A stretch of 64,000 nucleotides of DNA from Salipiger bermudensis HTCC2601. Its GTDB lineage: Bacteria; Pseudomonadota; Alphaproteobacteria; Rhodobacterales; Rhodobacteraceae. The translations under genes were made by a program, and so were the position numbers. This document shows positions 7,130-15,826 of this stretch, in pieces (position 1 is the first letter of the stretch; every line of letters begins with the position of its first letter). The notes beneath the pieces are model-generated. The model was not told where the DNA came from, ran no database searches, and saw only the letters and a list, made by a program, of their open reading frames with translations. The DNA is taken from assembly GCF_000153725.1 (NCBI RefSeq), contig NZ_DS022276.1:2544089-2608088 (forward strand), written 5' to 3'.

Positions 7130-8050
7130 CTACACCGGATCCCAGCAGAACACGTCGGCGGACACGTCGAGCGGCACGTAGCTCGCCTTCAGCGCCGGGA
7201 TCGCGTGGCTGGCAACGCTTTCCACGTCCCAGCCCTCGCCGCGATGCACCGAGCGGGTCGGGCGCGGCTGCGACATCAGGAAGATCTCGTTGTTGCGCAC
7301 CGCGAAGATCTGGCCCGTGGTGTCGGCGCCCGCGTCGGAGGCGAGGTGAAGCGCCAGCGGGGCGATCTTCTCGGGTTTCATCTCTTTCATGCGGTTGACC
7401 CGCTCTTCCTGCTCCGGGCTGTCGACCTTGATCGACGAGGTCATCCGGCTCCAGGCGAAGGGGGCGATGCAGTTCGAACGGATGTTCCACCGCTGCAGGT
7501 CCAGCGCCAGCGACTTCGAGAGCGCCGCGACCCCGAGCTTTGCGGCGGAGTAGTTGGCCTGCGCGAGGTTGCCCACCAGCCCCGAGGTCGAGGTCATGTG
7601 GATCAGGCTGCCCGAGCCCTGTTCGCGCATCACGTCGGCGGCGGCACGGCTGACGTTGAACGTGCCGTAGAGATGGACCTTCACCACCGCGTCGAAATTC
7701 TCGAAGGTCATCTTGTGGAAGAACTGGTCGCGCAGGATGCCGGCATTGTTGACCACCGCATCGAGCCGTCCGAACGCATCGGTGGCCTGCTTGACCATCG
7801 CCTTGGCGCCGTCCGGGTCCGAGACGTCATCGCCATTGGCGACCGCCTTGCCGCCGAGCTTCTCGATCTCGGCCACGGCCTCCTGCGCGGCGGCGCTGGA
7901 CTCGCGCTGACCGTCGAGCGAGGCGCCGATGTCGTTTACGACCACCGATGCCCCGGCGCGGGCCGCTTCCATGGCGATGGCGCGGCCGATGCCGCCGCCG
8001 GCGCCGGTCACCAGCATGACTTTTCCGTCGAGGGGTTTCATATCGGACAT
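7130..8050 (-). CDS. SDR-family NAD(P)-dependent 3-hydroxyacyl-CoA dehydrogenase-like oxidoreductase
   Basis: This 306-residue Rossmann protein has the classical SDR motifs: TGAGGGIG (cofactor glycine motif), NNAG, MTSTSG (catalytic Ser) and YSAAK (Tyr/Lys). The VVVNDIG segment and the roughly 50-residue C-terminal extension resemble the dehydrogenase part of peroxisomal multifunctional enzyme type 2, which oxidises 3-hydroxyacyl-CoA. The start is an ATG at 8050 with GGAGGAG upstream. It follows the IclR gene on the same strand by 39 bp and lies next to acyl-CoA catabolic genes. A beta-oxidation-like step is likely; the substrate is not known. Confidence 0.85.
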   Translation of the reverse strand: MSDMKPLDGKVMLVTGAGGGIGRAIAMEAARAGASVVVNDIGASLDGQRESSAAAQEAVAEIEKLGGKAVANGDDVSDPDGAKAMVKQATDAFGRLDAVVNNAGILRDQFFHKMTFENFDAVVKVHLYGTFNVSRAAADVMREQGSGSLIHMTSTSGLVGNLAQANYSAAKLGVAALSKSLALDLQRWNIRSNCIAPFAWSRMTSSIKVDSPEQEERVNRMKEMKPEKIAPLALHLASDAGADTTGQIFAVRNNEIFLMSQPRPTRSVHRGEGWDVESVASHAIPALKASYVPLDVSADVFCWDPV

Positions 8051-8089
8051 GTCTCCTCCGTCTTGTCCTGAACGTGTTCCGTTTGTGTG

Positions 8090-8866
8090 TCAGTCACCGG
8101 CCCGCAGGCCGAAGACGCCGCGCTCGATCTGCCGCGCGGCCTGAGCCAGCGCCGCGCCGACCGTGTCGAGGCTTTCGTCGGTCTGCTGGCCAGTGATGGT
8201 GATGCTGCTCATGCCGAGCCGAGGCACGCCGGCGGCGTCCACCGAAAGCGCCGCGACGATGTCGAGGCCGCGAAACAGATGGCCTCGGTCCTGCGCGGTG
8301 CCGCTGTCGCGCGCTGCCTGCACGTCGGCCCAGTAGGTTTCGAACTCCGGCTCATCCTGCCAGCGCACGCTGTCAAAGCCCTTGCGGGTCTGCGCCTTCG
8401 TAAGCCCCTGCCGGGCCGCGTAGACCCGCCCTACCGCACCGGCGAACACCGGCAGGCGGCTGCTGCGCGACATCACCGCCTGCACGATGTTGGGCGCGGT
8501 GAAGCGATCGATCAGCACGATGCGCTCGTTGGCGGTGATCTGCCAGAGCGCGATCGCCACCTGATGCTCCTGCGCGATTGCGGTGAGGGTGGGGCGGATC
8601 AGGTCGGCGGGGTTGGCGCCCAGCAGGGGGGCCGCGAACTCCATCAGACCCATGCCGATGACATAGGTCTTGGCCTCTGGATCGAAGCTCAGAAGCCCCT
8701 CGTGGCTCAGCGTGCGCAGGATGTTGAACGCCGAAGAGACGTTCAGCCCGGCCTCGCGGGCGATCTGCGTCGCGCCCATCGGGCGACCGCTCGCTGCCAG
8801 CAGGCGCATGATGATCATCGCGTTCTGAACTGCGGGTACGAGCTTCTGTCCGGTATCGTCGACCAT
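8090..8866 (-). CDS. IclR-family transcriptional regulator
   Basis: The protein has an N-terminal winged helix (AMIIMRLLAASGRPMGATQIAREAGLNVSSAFNILRTL) and a C-terminal IclR effector domain with VLIDRF and GRVYAARQG-type segments. I prefer the start at 8866 (258 residues) because TGAGGA lies 6-7 bases before it; the longest frame starts at 8890 without a visible ribosome site. It is divergent from the acyl-CoA dehydrogenase operon beginning at 8956, and symmetrical sites lie in the gap. It probably controls that operon, the SDR gene, or both, in response to a carboxylic-acid or CoA-ester effector. That target assignment is an inference. Confidence 0.88.
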   Translation of the reverse strand: MVDDTGQKLVPAVQNAMIIMRLLAASGRPMGATQIAREAGLNVSSAFNILRTLSHEGLLSFDPEAKTYVIGMGLMEFAAPLLGANPADLIRPTLTAIAQEHQVAIALWQITANERIVLIDRFTAPNIVQAVMSRSSRLPVFAGAVGRVYAARQGLTKAQTRKGFDSVRWQDEPEFETYWADVQAARDSGTAQDRGHLFRGLDIVAALSVDAAGVPRLGMSSITITGQQTDESLDTVGAALAQAARQIERGVFGLRAGD

Positions 8867-8876
8867 ATCATTCCTC

Positions 8877-8911
8877 ATGGAGAATTGCATTTACCATACA
8901 GAATTGTTCTG
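8877..8911. promoter_or_regulatory. candidate IclR operators in the divergent promoter
   Basis: Two dyads sit side by side. The 21-bp site at 8877-8897 has the pattern ATGG-N2-AAT-N3-ATT-N2-CCAT with 7 symmetrical pairs. The site at 8899-8911 is CAGAA-N3-TTCTG. Both lie between the preferred IclR start (8866) and the dehydrogenase start (8956), as expected for an autoregulated divergent pair. Confidence 0.45.
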
Positions 8912-8955
8912 CTAGAGCAAGGGCAGACTGAAGGCATCCCGAGGGAGGAACGAAG

Positions 8956-10122
8956 ATGGCGTCAGGTGTGGATAGCGATGTTTTCGAGCAGCTTGTGGCA
9001 ACCGTGGAGCGATTCGCCCGCGAGCGCCTGATCCCTGCCGAGCGGCAGGTCGAAGAGGAGGACGACATCCCCGAAGAGATCGTCGCCGAGATGAAGGAGA
9101 TGGGGCTTTTCGGGCTGTCGACGCCGGAGGAATATGGCGGCATCGGCCTCAGCGTGCCGCAGGAGGCGCGGCTGATCGAGACGCTGTGCTACGCCTCGCT
9201 GACCTTCCGCTCGCTGATCGGCACCAATGTGGGCATCGGCTCGCAGGGCATCGTCATGGACGGCACGCCGGAGCAGAAGGAGCAGTGGCTGCCCGGGGTT
9301 GCGAGTGGCGACGTGGTCGCCTCCTTCGCGCTGACCGAGCCCGACAATGGCTCTGATGCCGGTGGCATCCGTACCTCGGCCAAGCGTGACGGCGGCGATT
9401 TCGTCATCAACGGGACCAAGCGCTACATCACCAACGCGGTGCGCGCCGGCGTCTTCACCGTCTTCGCCCGCACCGACGCGGACAAGCCCGGCGCCGATGG
9501 CGTCTCGGCCTTCATCGTGCCCGCCGACACGCCGGGCATCACCGTGGCCAAACCCGACCGCAAGCTGGGCCAGAAGGGCACCAAGACCTCGGACGTGATC
9601 TTCGAGAACGTGCGGGTGCCGGAAAGCGCCATCATCGGCGGGCCAAAGAACCTCCACAAGGGGTTCCGCACCGCGATGAAGGTGCTCGACCGGGGCCGCA
9701 TCCACGTGGGCGCCATGGCGGTGGGGCAGAGCCAGCGCATGCTCGACATCGCCACCGACTACGCGCTCGAGCGCAAGCAGTTCGGCAAGCCGATCGGCGA
9801 GCACCAGCTGGTGCAGGGCCTGATCGCCGACTGTCAGGCCGAGCTGCACGCCGCCCGGGCGCTGGTGCGCGCCAGCGCCGACACCTTCGATCGCGAGGGC
9901 AAGGCCATCATCGAGGCCTCCTGCACCAAGTATTTCTGCACCGAGGCCGCGGGCCGCATCGCCGACCGGGCGCTGCAGATCCACGGCGGCGCAGGCTACA
10001 TGGCGGAATACGATATCGAGCGGCTCTACCGCGATATCCGCCTGCTGCGCATCTACGAGGGCACCAGCCAGATCCAGCAGCTGGTCATCGCGCGCCGTAC
10101 GCTGGCGCAGCGGGCGGCGTGA
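8956..10122 (+). CDS. acyl-CoA dehydrogenase (short-chain/glutaryl type)
   Basis: This 388-residue flavoenzyme has all canonical motifs: ALTEPDNGSDAGG, NGTKRYITNA, ALERKQFGKPI, a flavin-contacting LQIHGGAGYMAEYDIERLYRD, and the catalytic base E368 in RIYEGTSQIQ. It starts at an ATG preceded by GGGAGG. It is the first gene of a long plus-strand operon and is divergent from the IclR regulator. It introduces the alpha-beta double bond in a CoA ester and passes electrons to ETF. Unlike the dehydrogenase at 5571-6734, it keeps the standard C-terminal Glu, so the two enzymes probably act on different esters. Confidence 0.92.
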   Translation: MASGVDSDVFEQLVATVERFARERLIPAERQVEEEDDIPEEIVAEMKEMGLFGLSTPEEYGGIGLSVPQEARLIETLCYASLTFRSLIGTNVGIGSQGIVMDGTPEQKEQWLPGVASGDVVASFALTEPDNGSDAGGIRTSAKRDGGDFVINGTKRYITNAVRAGVFTVFARTDADKPGADGVSAFIVPADTPGITVAKPDRKLGQKGTKTSDVIFENVRVPESAIIGGPKNLHKGFRTAMKVLDRGRIHVGAMAVGQSQRMLDIATDYALERKQFGKPIGEHQLVQGLIADCQAELHAARALVRASADTFDREGKAIIEASCTKYFCTEAAGRIADRALQIHGGAGYMAEYDIERLYRDIRLLRIYEGTSQIQQLVIARRTLAQRAA

Positions 10123-10124
10123 GC

Positions 10125-10544
10125 ATGGGCGCGCGTCCGACCCGCAGCCTCGAGGAGATGCCGCCGCGCTCGGCCTTTGCCGCGCTTCTGGGCATCGAGG
10201 TCGAGACCTGCACCCCTGAGGAGGTGGTGTGCTCGATGCTCGTGACCGAGGCGATGGGCAATCGCAACGGCGTTCTGCATGGCGGCGCGCTGATGGCCAT
10301 CGCCGACACTGCCGCCGGCACATCGGCCTTCATCAACAGCCCCGCCGAGGTGTCGAACACCACGGTCGAGGCCAAGACCAATTTCATCCGGCCGGTGCGG
10401 GTGGGCGACAGGCTCACCGCGCGCTGCGTCCCGGTCCATGTGGGCCGCATGACGCTGGTGCTGCAGGTGACGCTGACGCGCGGCGACGGGAAGGTCGTCG
10501 GCAGCACGTCGCAGACGCACCTGTTCCTGGGCTGGAAAGACTGA
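10125..10544 (+). CDS. PaaI-family hot-dog thioesterase
   Basis: This protein of about 139 residues begins at the ATG at 10125, just after the dehydrogenase stop; a GTG at 10119 overlaps that stop and is also possible. The single hot-dog domain carries NRNGVLHGGALMAIADTAAG, the PaaI thioesterase signature (HGG plus the Asp on the following helix), and a later TNFIRPVRVGDRL. Such enzymes hydrolyse acyl-CoA esters, often to rescue trapped CoA in aromatic or fatty-acid catabolism. It is in the operon with acyl-CoA enzymes; the preferred ester is unknown. Confidence 0.85.
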   Translation: MGARPTRSLEEMPPRSAFAALLGIEVETCTPEEVVCSMLVTEAMGNRNGVLHGGALMAIADTAAGTSAFINSPAEVSNTTVEAKTNFIRPVRVGDRLTARCVPVHVGRMTLVLQVTLTRGDGKVVGSTSQTHLFLGWKD

Positions 10545-10566
10545 GACAGAGAAAGGGAGGGGAAAG

Positions 10567-10947
10567 ATGAAAGACACCGATGTGTCGCAACTGGGACCGC
10601 AGGCCGCCTACGAGGCGTATCTTGCCGCGGGCTGGTTCATGATCCAGCGCGCCGCCAGCACCGGCGAGTACGTGTTCTGGCCCAAGGTCACGTCGCCCAC
10701 CGGCGCCACCGATCTCGAGTGGGTCGAGGCGAAGGGCACTGGCACGGTCTACGCCATAACCGTCAACCGCGCCCGCTCGGGCGCCTACAACGTGGCGCTG
10801 GTCGAGCTCGACGAGGGCGTGCGCATGATGTCGACCCTTCCCGGGGTCGAAACCGCCGAGATCGGCGCGCGGGTCACGGCCCGCATCGAGGACACCGAGG
10901 AGGGCCCGCGCGTGGTCTTCGATCTGGCCGGGGAGGACGCGGCATGA
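10567..10947 (+). CDS. DUF35-type OB-fold protein lacking the zinc-ribbon cysteines
   Basis: This 126-residue protein aligns by eye with DUF35 proteins: an N-terminal helix, a short ribbon region, then the OB fold (LEWVEAKGTGTVYAITVNR). In most relatives the ribbon holds two CxxC pairs. Here that stretch reads QRAASTGEYVFWPKVTSPTG, and the whole protein has no cysteine, so it cannot bind zinc in the usual way. It starts 22 bp after the thioesterase gene with an AGGGGAAAG ribosome site and overlaps the thiolase-like gene by ATGA. DUF35 proteins often form complexes with the thiolase-fold protein encoded next to them, so a heteromeric complex is likely. Confidence 0.75.
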   Translation: MKDTDVSQLGPQAAYEAYLAAGWFMIQRAASTGEYVFWPKVTSPTGATDLEWVEAKGTGTVYAITVNRARSGAYNVALVELDEGVRMMSTLPGVETAEIGARVTARIEDTEEGPRVVFDLAGEDAA

Positions 10948-12098
10948 GCATGGACAGCATGCGGGGAAAATCCGCCATCGTGGGCATGGCCACCGCCGGC
11001 GTCGGCGAGGCGCCGGGCTTTTCGGCGATGGAGCTTCTGGGGCAGGCGGCGGTCAAGGCGGTGAACGAGGCCGGGCTGAAGATGCAGGACATCGACGGCG
11101 TCTTCGCGGCCACCTCGAGCCACGCCTTCCCGACCATGAGCGTGGTCGAGTATCTTGGCCTCAAGCCGCGCTTCTTCGACGGCACCAATGTGGGCGGCTC
11201 GAGCTTCGAGATGCACCTGCTGCAGGCGACGCTGGCGCTCGAGGCCGGGCTCTGCGACGCGGCGCTGATCTGCTACGGCTCGAACCAGCGCACCGCCGGG
11301 GGCCGGCTGGTGTCGATGAGCGAGCCGCAATGGCACGAGACCCCCTACAAGCCGCGCCATCCGATCACCGCCTACGGTCTGGCGACCAGCCGGCACATGG
11401 CCGAATTCGGCACGACGCGCGAGGACCTCGCCGACGTGGCGCTGGCCGCGCGGGGCTGGGCCAATCTCAACCCCGAGGCCTTTGCCCGCGGCCCGCTCAG
11501 CAAGGACGAGGTTCTGTCGGCGCGGATGATCTCGGACCCGCTGACCAAGTCCGACTGCTGTCTCGTGACCGATGGCGCCGCCGCCTGCGTGCTGGTGCGC
11601 GCCGACCGTGCCAAGGACCTGCCGGGCAAGCCGGTCTACTTCATGGGGGCCGGTGGCGCGAACTATCACCGCTCGATCGTGGCGATGCCCGACCTCACCA
11701 CCACCGCCGCCGCCGAAAGCGGGCCGCGCGCGATGGAGATGGCGGGGGTCAGCCAGAAAGACATCGACGTGGTGATGCTCTACGACGCCTTCACCATCAA
11801 CACGATCCTGTTCCTCGAGGATCTCGGCTTCTGCCCCAAGGGCGAGGGCGGGCGCTTCGTTCGGGACGGGCGTATCGCGCCGGGTGGCGAGCTGGCGGTC
11901 AACACCAATGGCGGCGGGCTGTCCTGCGTGCATCCGGGCATGTACGGGCTATTCCTGATCGCCGAGGCCGTGGCGCAGATCCGTGGCGAGGCCGGCGAGC
12001 GCCAGCAGGACAACTGCAACATCGCGCTTTGTCACGGCAATGGCGGCACGCTGTCGAGCCAGTGCACCGCCATCCTCGGCTCGGAGGCCGCGCTATGA
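10944..12098 (+). CDS. thiolase-superfamily (SCP2/lipid-transfer type) protein without the usual nucleophilic Cys
   Basis: The 384-residue frame is taken from the ATG at 10944 that overlaps the DUF35 stop; the longer frame from 10719 runs over the DUF35 gene. The fold is recognisable from GKSAIVGMATAGVG, GLCDAALICYGSNQR, NTNGGGLSCVHPGMYG and CHGNGG. At the position where thiolases carry the acyl-accepting cysteine the sequence is TNVGGSSFEMH (G84-G85). The protein may therefore be a retro-aldolase like the steroid enzyme Ltp2, or another non-thiolase, acting with the DUF35 partner. Fold and pairing are well supported; the reaction is open. Confidence 0.82.
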   Translation: MSMDSMRGKSAIVGMATAGVGEAPGFSAMELLGQAAVKAVNEAGLKMQDIDGVFAATSSHAFPTMSVVEYLGLKPRFFDGTNVGGSSFEMHLLQATLALEAGLCDAALICYGSNQRTAGGRLVSMSEPQWHETPYKPRHPITAYGLATSRHMAEFGTTREDLADVALAARGWANLNPEAFARGPLSKDEVLSARMISDPLTKSDCCLVTDGAAACVLVRADRAKDLPGKPVYFMGAGGANYHRSIVAMPDLTTTAAAESGPRAMEMAGVSQKDIDVVMLYDAFTINTILFLEDLGFCPKGEGGRFVRDGRIAPGGELAVNTNGGGLSCVHPGMYGLFLIAEAVAQIRGEAGERQQDNCNIALCHGNGGTLSSQCTAILGSEAAL

Positions 12099-14215
12099 CC
12101 GATCTGTCCCTCATCGACGGGCTCATTGCCCCCAAATCCGTGGCCATCATCGGCGCGTCGGAGGATCCGGGCCGCATCGGCGGGCGGCCCATCGCTGCGA
12201 TGCTCAAGGCCGGCTACGAGGGCCGCATCCTGCCGGTGAACCCCAAGCGTGACACGGTGCAGGGGCTGCCCTGCTATGCCAGCGTCGGCGATCTGCCCGA
12301 GGCGCCCGAGGCGGCGCTGATCGCGGTGCCCGCCAAGCTGGTGCCGCAGACCATCGAGGCGCTGGGCCGCAAGGGCTGCAAGGCCGCGACGCTGTTCTCG
12401 GCGGGCTTCGCCGAGACCGGTGCCGAGGGCGAGGCGGCGCAGCGCGAACTGGTGGCGCTCGCCGGAAAGCACGGCATGCGCCTGCTCGGGCCGAACACGC
12501 TCGGTGTTTACAACGTCGATATCGGCTATTACGGCACCTTCTCCTCGTCGCTCGACACCGGTTTTCCGCGCCCCGGCAATATCGGGATCGCCAGCCAGTC
12601 CGGTGCGTTCGGCGCGCATCTCGGCGCGCTGGCGCGGGATCAGGGTTTGGGCTGTTCGGTGCTCATCACCACCGGCAACGAGGCCGACATCACCGTGGCC
12701 GACGCGATCCGCTGGATGGCCGAGAGCGACAGCATCGACGTGATCTGCACCTACATGGAGGCGGTCAACGACGCGCCTGCGCTGCTCGCCGCGCTCGACG
12801 TGGCGCGCGCCGCCGGCAAGCCGGTGCTGGCGCTGAAGTCGGGACGCTCGGCGGTCGGTGCGCGCGCGGCTGCCTCGCATACTGCCTCGCTCACCGGCGA
12901 TGCGGTGGTCGCCGACGCGGTGCTCACGGATCACGGCGCGATCATCCTGCGCGACCCGGAATCGATGATGGACATCGCCTATGCCGCGTCCAAGAAGGTG
13001 CTGCCGTCGCAGCATTCCCTCGGCGTGGTGACGGTCAGCGGCGGGGCGGGGATCGTCGCCAGCGACGAGGCCGAGCGCATCGGTTTGCCGATGCCCTCCA
13101 TGCCCGATGAAGCGCAGGCCAAGCTTCTCGAGGTGCTGCCCTATGCCTCGGCGGTCAATCCGCTCGACTGTACCGCGCAGGCGCTGAACGAACCGGCGCT
13201 GCTCGAGCAGTTCACCCGCGCCGGTCTCGAGGAGGGCGGCTATGGCGCCGTGCTCTGCTTCCTCACCTACGTGGCGGGCAGCGAGCGGCTCTCGAAGGTC
13301 ATCCTGGAGGCGATGGCCCCGCTGCGCGCCGCGTTCCCCGACCGCATCATCGCCTTCTGCGCGCTGGGCGACCCGGAGGTGCTGCGCCGCTACGACGAGG
13401 CAGGCATCCTGGTCTTCAACGATCCCTGCCGTGCGGTCCGCGCGCTCGACGCGGTGCTGCGGCTGGGCTCGGCGCAGGCCTCGAGCGTGAAAGCGGCGCT
13501 GCCCGAGCCCAAGCCGGTGTTGCTGCCCGCAACCAGCCCCGACGAGGCCGAGGCCAAGGCGCTTCTCGCCGAGGCGGGCATCAACGCCGCGCCCGAGCAG
13601 GCAGTGCAGAGCGCCGAGGAGGCGGTCGCTGCGGCCGAGGGCTTCGGCTACCCGGTGGTGATGAAGATCCTGTCGCCCGACATCCTGCACAAGTCCGACA
13701 TCGGCGCGGTCAAGCTCAACATCCGCGACGCCGATGGCGTGCGCGCGGCCCATGCCGATATCCTCTCCGCCGCCGCGACCCACGCTTCGCACGCCCGCGT
13801 CAGCGGCGTGCTGGTGGCCCGGCAGCTCTCGGGCGGGGTCGAGTGCCTGATGGGCATCAACCGCGACCCGACCTTCGGTCCGGTGGCGGTGTTCGGGCTT
13901 GGCGGCATCTTCGTCGAGCTCTTGAACGACGTGGCGCTGCGCGCCTGCCCCTTCGGCCCCGAGACGGCGCGCGAGATGATCCTGTCGATCCGCAGTGCGG
14001 CGATCCTGCAGGGGGCGCGCGGTGCCGCTCCGGCGGATATCGACGCGCTGGCCGAGATGCTCTCGAAGCTCTCGGTCTTTGCCGCCGGCGCTGGCGAGCG
14101 GCTGGTCTCGATCGACCTCAACCCGGTGCTCGCGATGCCCGAAGGGCAGGGTGCCTACGCGCTCGACGCGGTGATCGAGCTCGACGCGCAGGAGGTCGCC
14201 GCCGATGGCCATTGA
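12095..14215 (+). CDS. acyl-CoA synthetase (NDP-forming), acetate-CoA ligase family
   Basis: The protein has 706 residues from the ATG at 12095, which overlaps the thiolase-like stop. It is a fusion of the alpha and beta parts of NDP-forming acyl-CoA synthetases: a CoA-binding Rossmann domain (LIAPKSVAIIGASEDPGRIGG), a succinyl-CoA-synthetase-like middle region with the probable phospho-histidine H262 in AAASHTASLTG, and a C-terminal ATP-grasp domain (GFGYPVVMKILSPDILHKSDIGAVKLNI). It would activate a free acid with ATP and CoA, or work in reverse to recover ATP from a CoA thioester. Its place in the operon suggests activation of the pathway substrate or an intermediate. Confidence 0.88.
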   Translation: MTDLSLIDGLIAPKSVAIIGASEDPGRIGGRPIAAMLKAGYEGRILPVNPKRDTVQGLPCYASVGDLPEAPEAALIAVPAKLVPQTIEALGRKGCKAATLFSAGFAETGAEGEAAQRELVALAGKHGMRLLGPNTLGVYNVDIGYYGTFSSSLDTGFPRPGNIGIASQSGAFGAHLGALARDQGLGCSVLITTGNEADITVADAIRWMAESDSIDVICTYMEAVNDAPALLAALDVARAAGKPVLALKSGRSAVGARAAASHTASLTGDAVVADAVLTDHGAIILRDPESMMDIAYAASKKVLPSQHSLGVVTVSGGAGIVASDEAERIGLPMPSMPDEAQAKLLEVLPYASAVNPLDCTAQALNEPALLEQFTRAGLEEGGYGAVLCFLTYVAGSERLSKVILEAMAPLRAAFPDRIIAFCALGDPEVLRRYDEAGILVFNDPCRAVRALDAVLRLGSAQASSVKAALPEPKPVLLPATSPDEAEAKALLAEAGINAAPEQAVQSAEEAVAAAEGFGYPVVMKILSPDILHKSDIGAVKLNIRDADGVRAAHADILSAAATHASHARVSGVLVARQLSGGVECLMGINRDPTFGPVAVFGLGGIFVELLNDVALRACPFGPETAREMILSIRSAAILQGARGAAPADIDALAEMLSKLSVFAAGAGERLVSIDLNPVLAMPEGQGAYALDAVIELDAQEVAADGH

Positions 14216-15068
14216 TTACGACCACCTGATGAATTTCGACATTCCCGAAGTCCGCCAGAGCTACGGCGCCGAGGAGGTGGCCCGCTTCGGGCTCACCGTG
14301 GGCATGGGGCAGGATCCGATGGACATGCGCCAGCTGCCTTACGTCGGTGCGCTGGCCGACGATGCGCGGGCGATGCCCGCCATCGTCAACGTGCTGGGGC
14401 ATCCGGGCTTCTGGCTCGGCAATCCCGAGACAGGTGTTGATGCGCTGAAGCTGGTGCATGGCGAGCAGGGCATCACCATCCACCACCCGATCCCGCCCGA
14501 GGCCACCATCGTGGGCAAGACCCGTGTCACCGGCCTTGTCGACAAGGGCGAGGGTCGCGGTGCGCTGCTGTACTACGAGAAAGAGATCCGCGACGCCTAC
14601 AGCGGCCTGCATCTCGCGACCTGCCGTGGCACCACCTTCCTGCGCGGCGATGGCGGCTTCGGCGGGCCTGACGGTCCGGTGAAGCAGGCGCACACGCTGC
14701 CCGAGATCGAGCCGGATCATGTCTTCGACACGCCGACCCGGCCCGAGCAGGCGCTTTACTATCGCTGGAACGCCGACCCGAACCCGCTGCACCTCGACCC
14801 GCGTGTGGCTGAAAAGGCAGGCTTCGAGCGACCGATCCTGCACGGGCTCTGCACTTTCGGCTTCGCAGCGCATGCGCTGCTGGCGGTGATGTGCGAGTAT
14901 GACGCGACGCTTTTCGGCTCGATGGACGCGCGCTTTACCGCCTTCGTCTACCCGGGCGAGACGCTGCGCACCGAGATCTGGAACGATGGCAGCTTCCGCA
15001 CCCGGGTGCTTGAACGCGACAAGATCGCCATCGGCAACGGGCTGTTCAAGCGGAGGGAGAGCGCATGA
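14205..15068 (+). CDS. MaoC-type 2-enoyl-CoA hydratase 2
   Basis: This 287-residue double hot-dog protein resembles the hydratase 2 part of eukaryotic multifunctional enzyme 2. The signature YRWNADPNPLHLDPRVA, with its catalytic Asp and His, is followed by GFERPILHGLCTFGFAAHAL. It hydrates trans-2-enoyl-CoA to (R)-3-hydroxyacyl-CoA. The gene starts 11 bp inside the synthetase gene and overlaps the next gene by ATGA. It pairs functionally with the SDR at 7130-8050, which looks like the dehydrogenase half of the same eukaryotic enzyme. Confidence 0.88.
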   Translation: MAIDYDHLMNFDIPEVRQSYGAEEVARFGLTVGMGQDPMDMRQLPYVGALADDARAMPAIVNVLGHPGFWLGNPETGVDALKLVHGEQGITIHHPIPPEATIVGKTRVTGLVDKGEGRGALLYYEKEIRDAYSGLHLATCRGTTFLRGDGGFGGPDGPVKQAHTLPEIEPDHVFDTPTRPEQALYYRWNADPNPLHLDPRVAEKAGFERPILHGLCTFGFAAHALLAVMCEYDATLFGSMDARFTAFVYPGETLRTEIWNDGSFRTRVLERDKIAIGNGLFKRRESA

Positions 15069-15826
15069 GCATCGAGATCACGACAGACGGGGAGGGGCTC
15101 TGCACGCTCACCCTGAACGAGCCGGAACGCCGCAACCCGATCGGCCATGCAAGGCGGCAGGACCTGCGCGACGCGCTGGCGACGGCTGCCACCGATGATG
15201 CGGTGCGCGCCGTGGTGCTGACCGGTGCCGGCGGGCACTTCTCGGCCGGCGGAGACATCCGCGATCAGGGCGCGCGCAGCCTCGGCATTCACCGCGAGCG
15301 GTTTGCTGTCGTGAGTGACATGGTGACCCGCATGGCGCGCTTTCCCAAGCCGCTGGTCGCGGCGGTCGAGGGCTGGGCGGCGGGCGGCGGTCTGGCTTTG
15401 GCGATGGCTTGCCCGATGGTGGTGGCCTCGCGCGAGGCGCGCTTCGTCGCGGCCTTCACCAAGATCGGCCTGATCCCCGACATGGGGCTGCTGAGCACGC
15501 TGCCACCGCGCATCGGCGGGGCGCGGGCCCGGCGCCTGCTGCTCGACAACCGTGTGGTCGAGGCGGCAGAGGCGGAAGAGATCGGCCTTGTCGACACGCT
15601 GGCGGATCCCGGCGCGGCGGCCCGCGTGGCCGGGGAGCTGGCCCTGAAGGAGGCCGGGGAGGCGCCGCTGCCGCGGCAGTTCATCCTCGACTGGTTCGCC
15701 CGCGACATCTCGGAGGCGCTGGAGTACGAGGCCAGGCTTCAGCCGATGCTGATCAACAGCGCAGACGCCGCCGAGGGCCGCGCGGCCTTTGCCGAGAAGA
15801 GGCGGCCGCAGTTCCGCGGATGCTGA
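15065..15826 (+). CDS. enoyl-CoA hydratase/isomerase family protein
   Basis: This 253-residue crotonase-fold protein carries the oxyanion-hole segments HFSAGGDI and GWAAGGGLALAMAC. The usual first catalytic Glu of hydratases (in GGGxEL) is Ala here, and the second position is Asp in KIGLIPDMG. That pattern fits an isomerase or an atypical hydratase rather than a standard crotonase. It overlaps the MaoC gene upstream by 4 bp and the permease gene downstream by 7 bp, so it is translationally coupled to both. Substrate unknown. Confidence 0.87.
   Translation: MSIEITTDGEGLCTLTLNEPERRNPIGHARRQDLRDALATAATDDAVRAVVLTGAGGHFSAGGDIRDQGARSLGIHRERFAVVSDMVTRMARFPKPLVAAVEGWAAGGGLALAMACPMVVASREARFVAAFTKIGLIPDMGLLSTLPPRIGGARARRLLLDNRVVEAAEAEEIGLVDTLADPGAAARVAGELALKEAGEAPLPRQFILDWFARDISEALEYEARLQPMLINSADAAEGRAAFAEKRRPQFRGC

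Noticed and set aside
12032..14212. Open frame of 726 codons on the minus strand
   Set aside because: It is antisense to the NDP-forming acyl-CoA synthetase gene and has the His/Arg/Asp-rich composition of a shadow frame with no recognisable domain.
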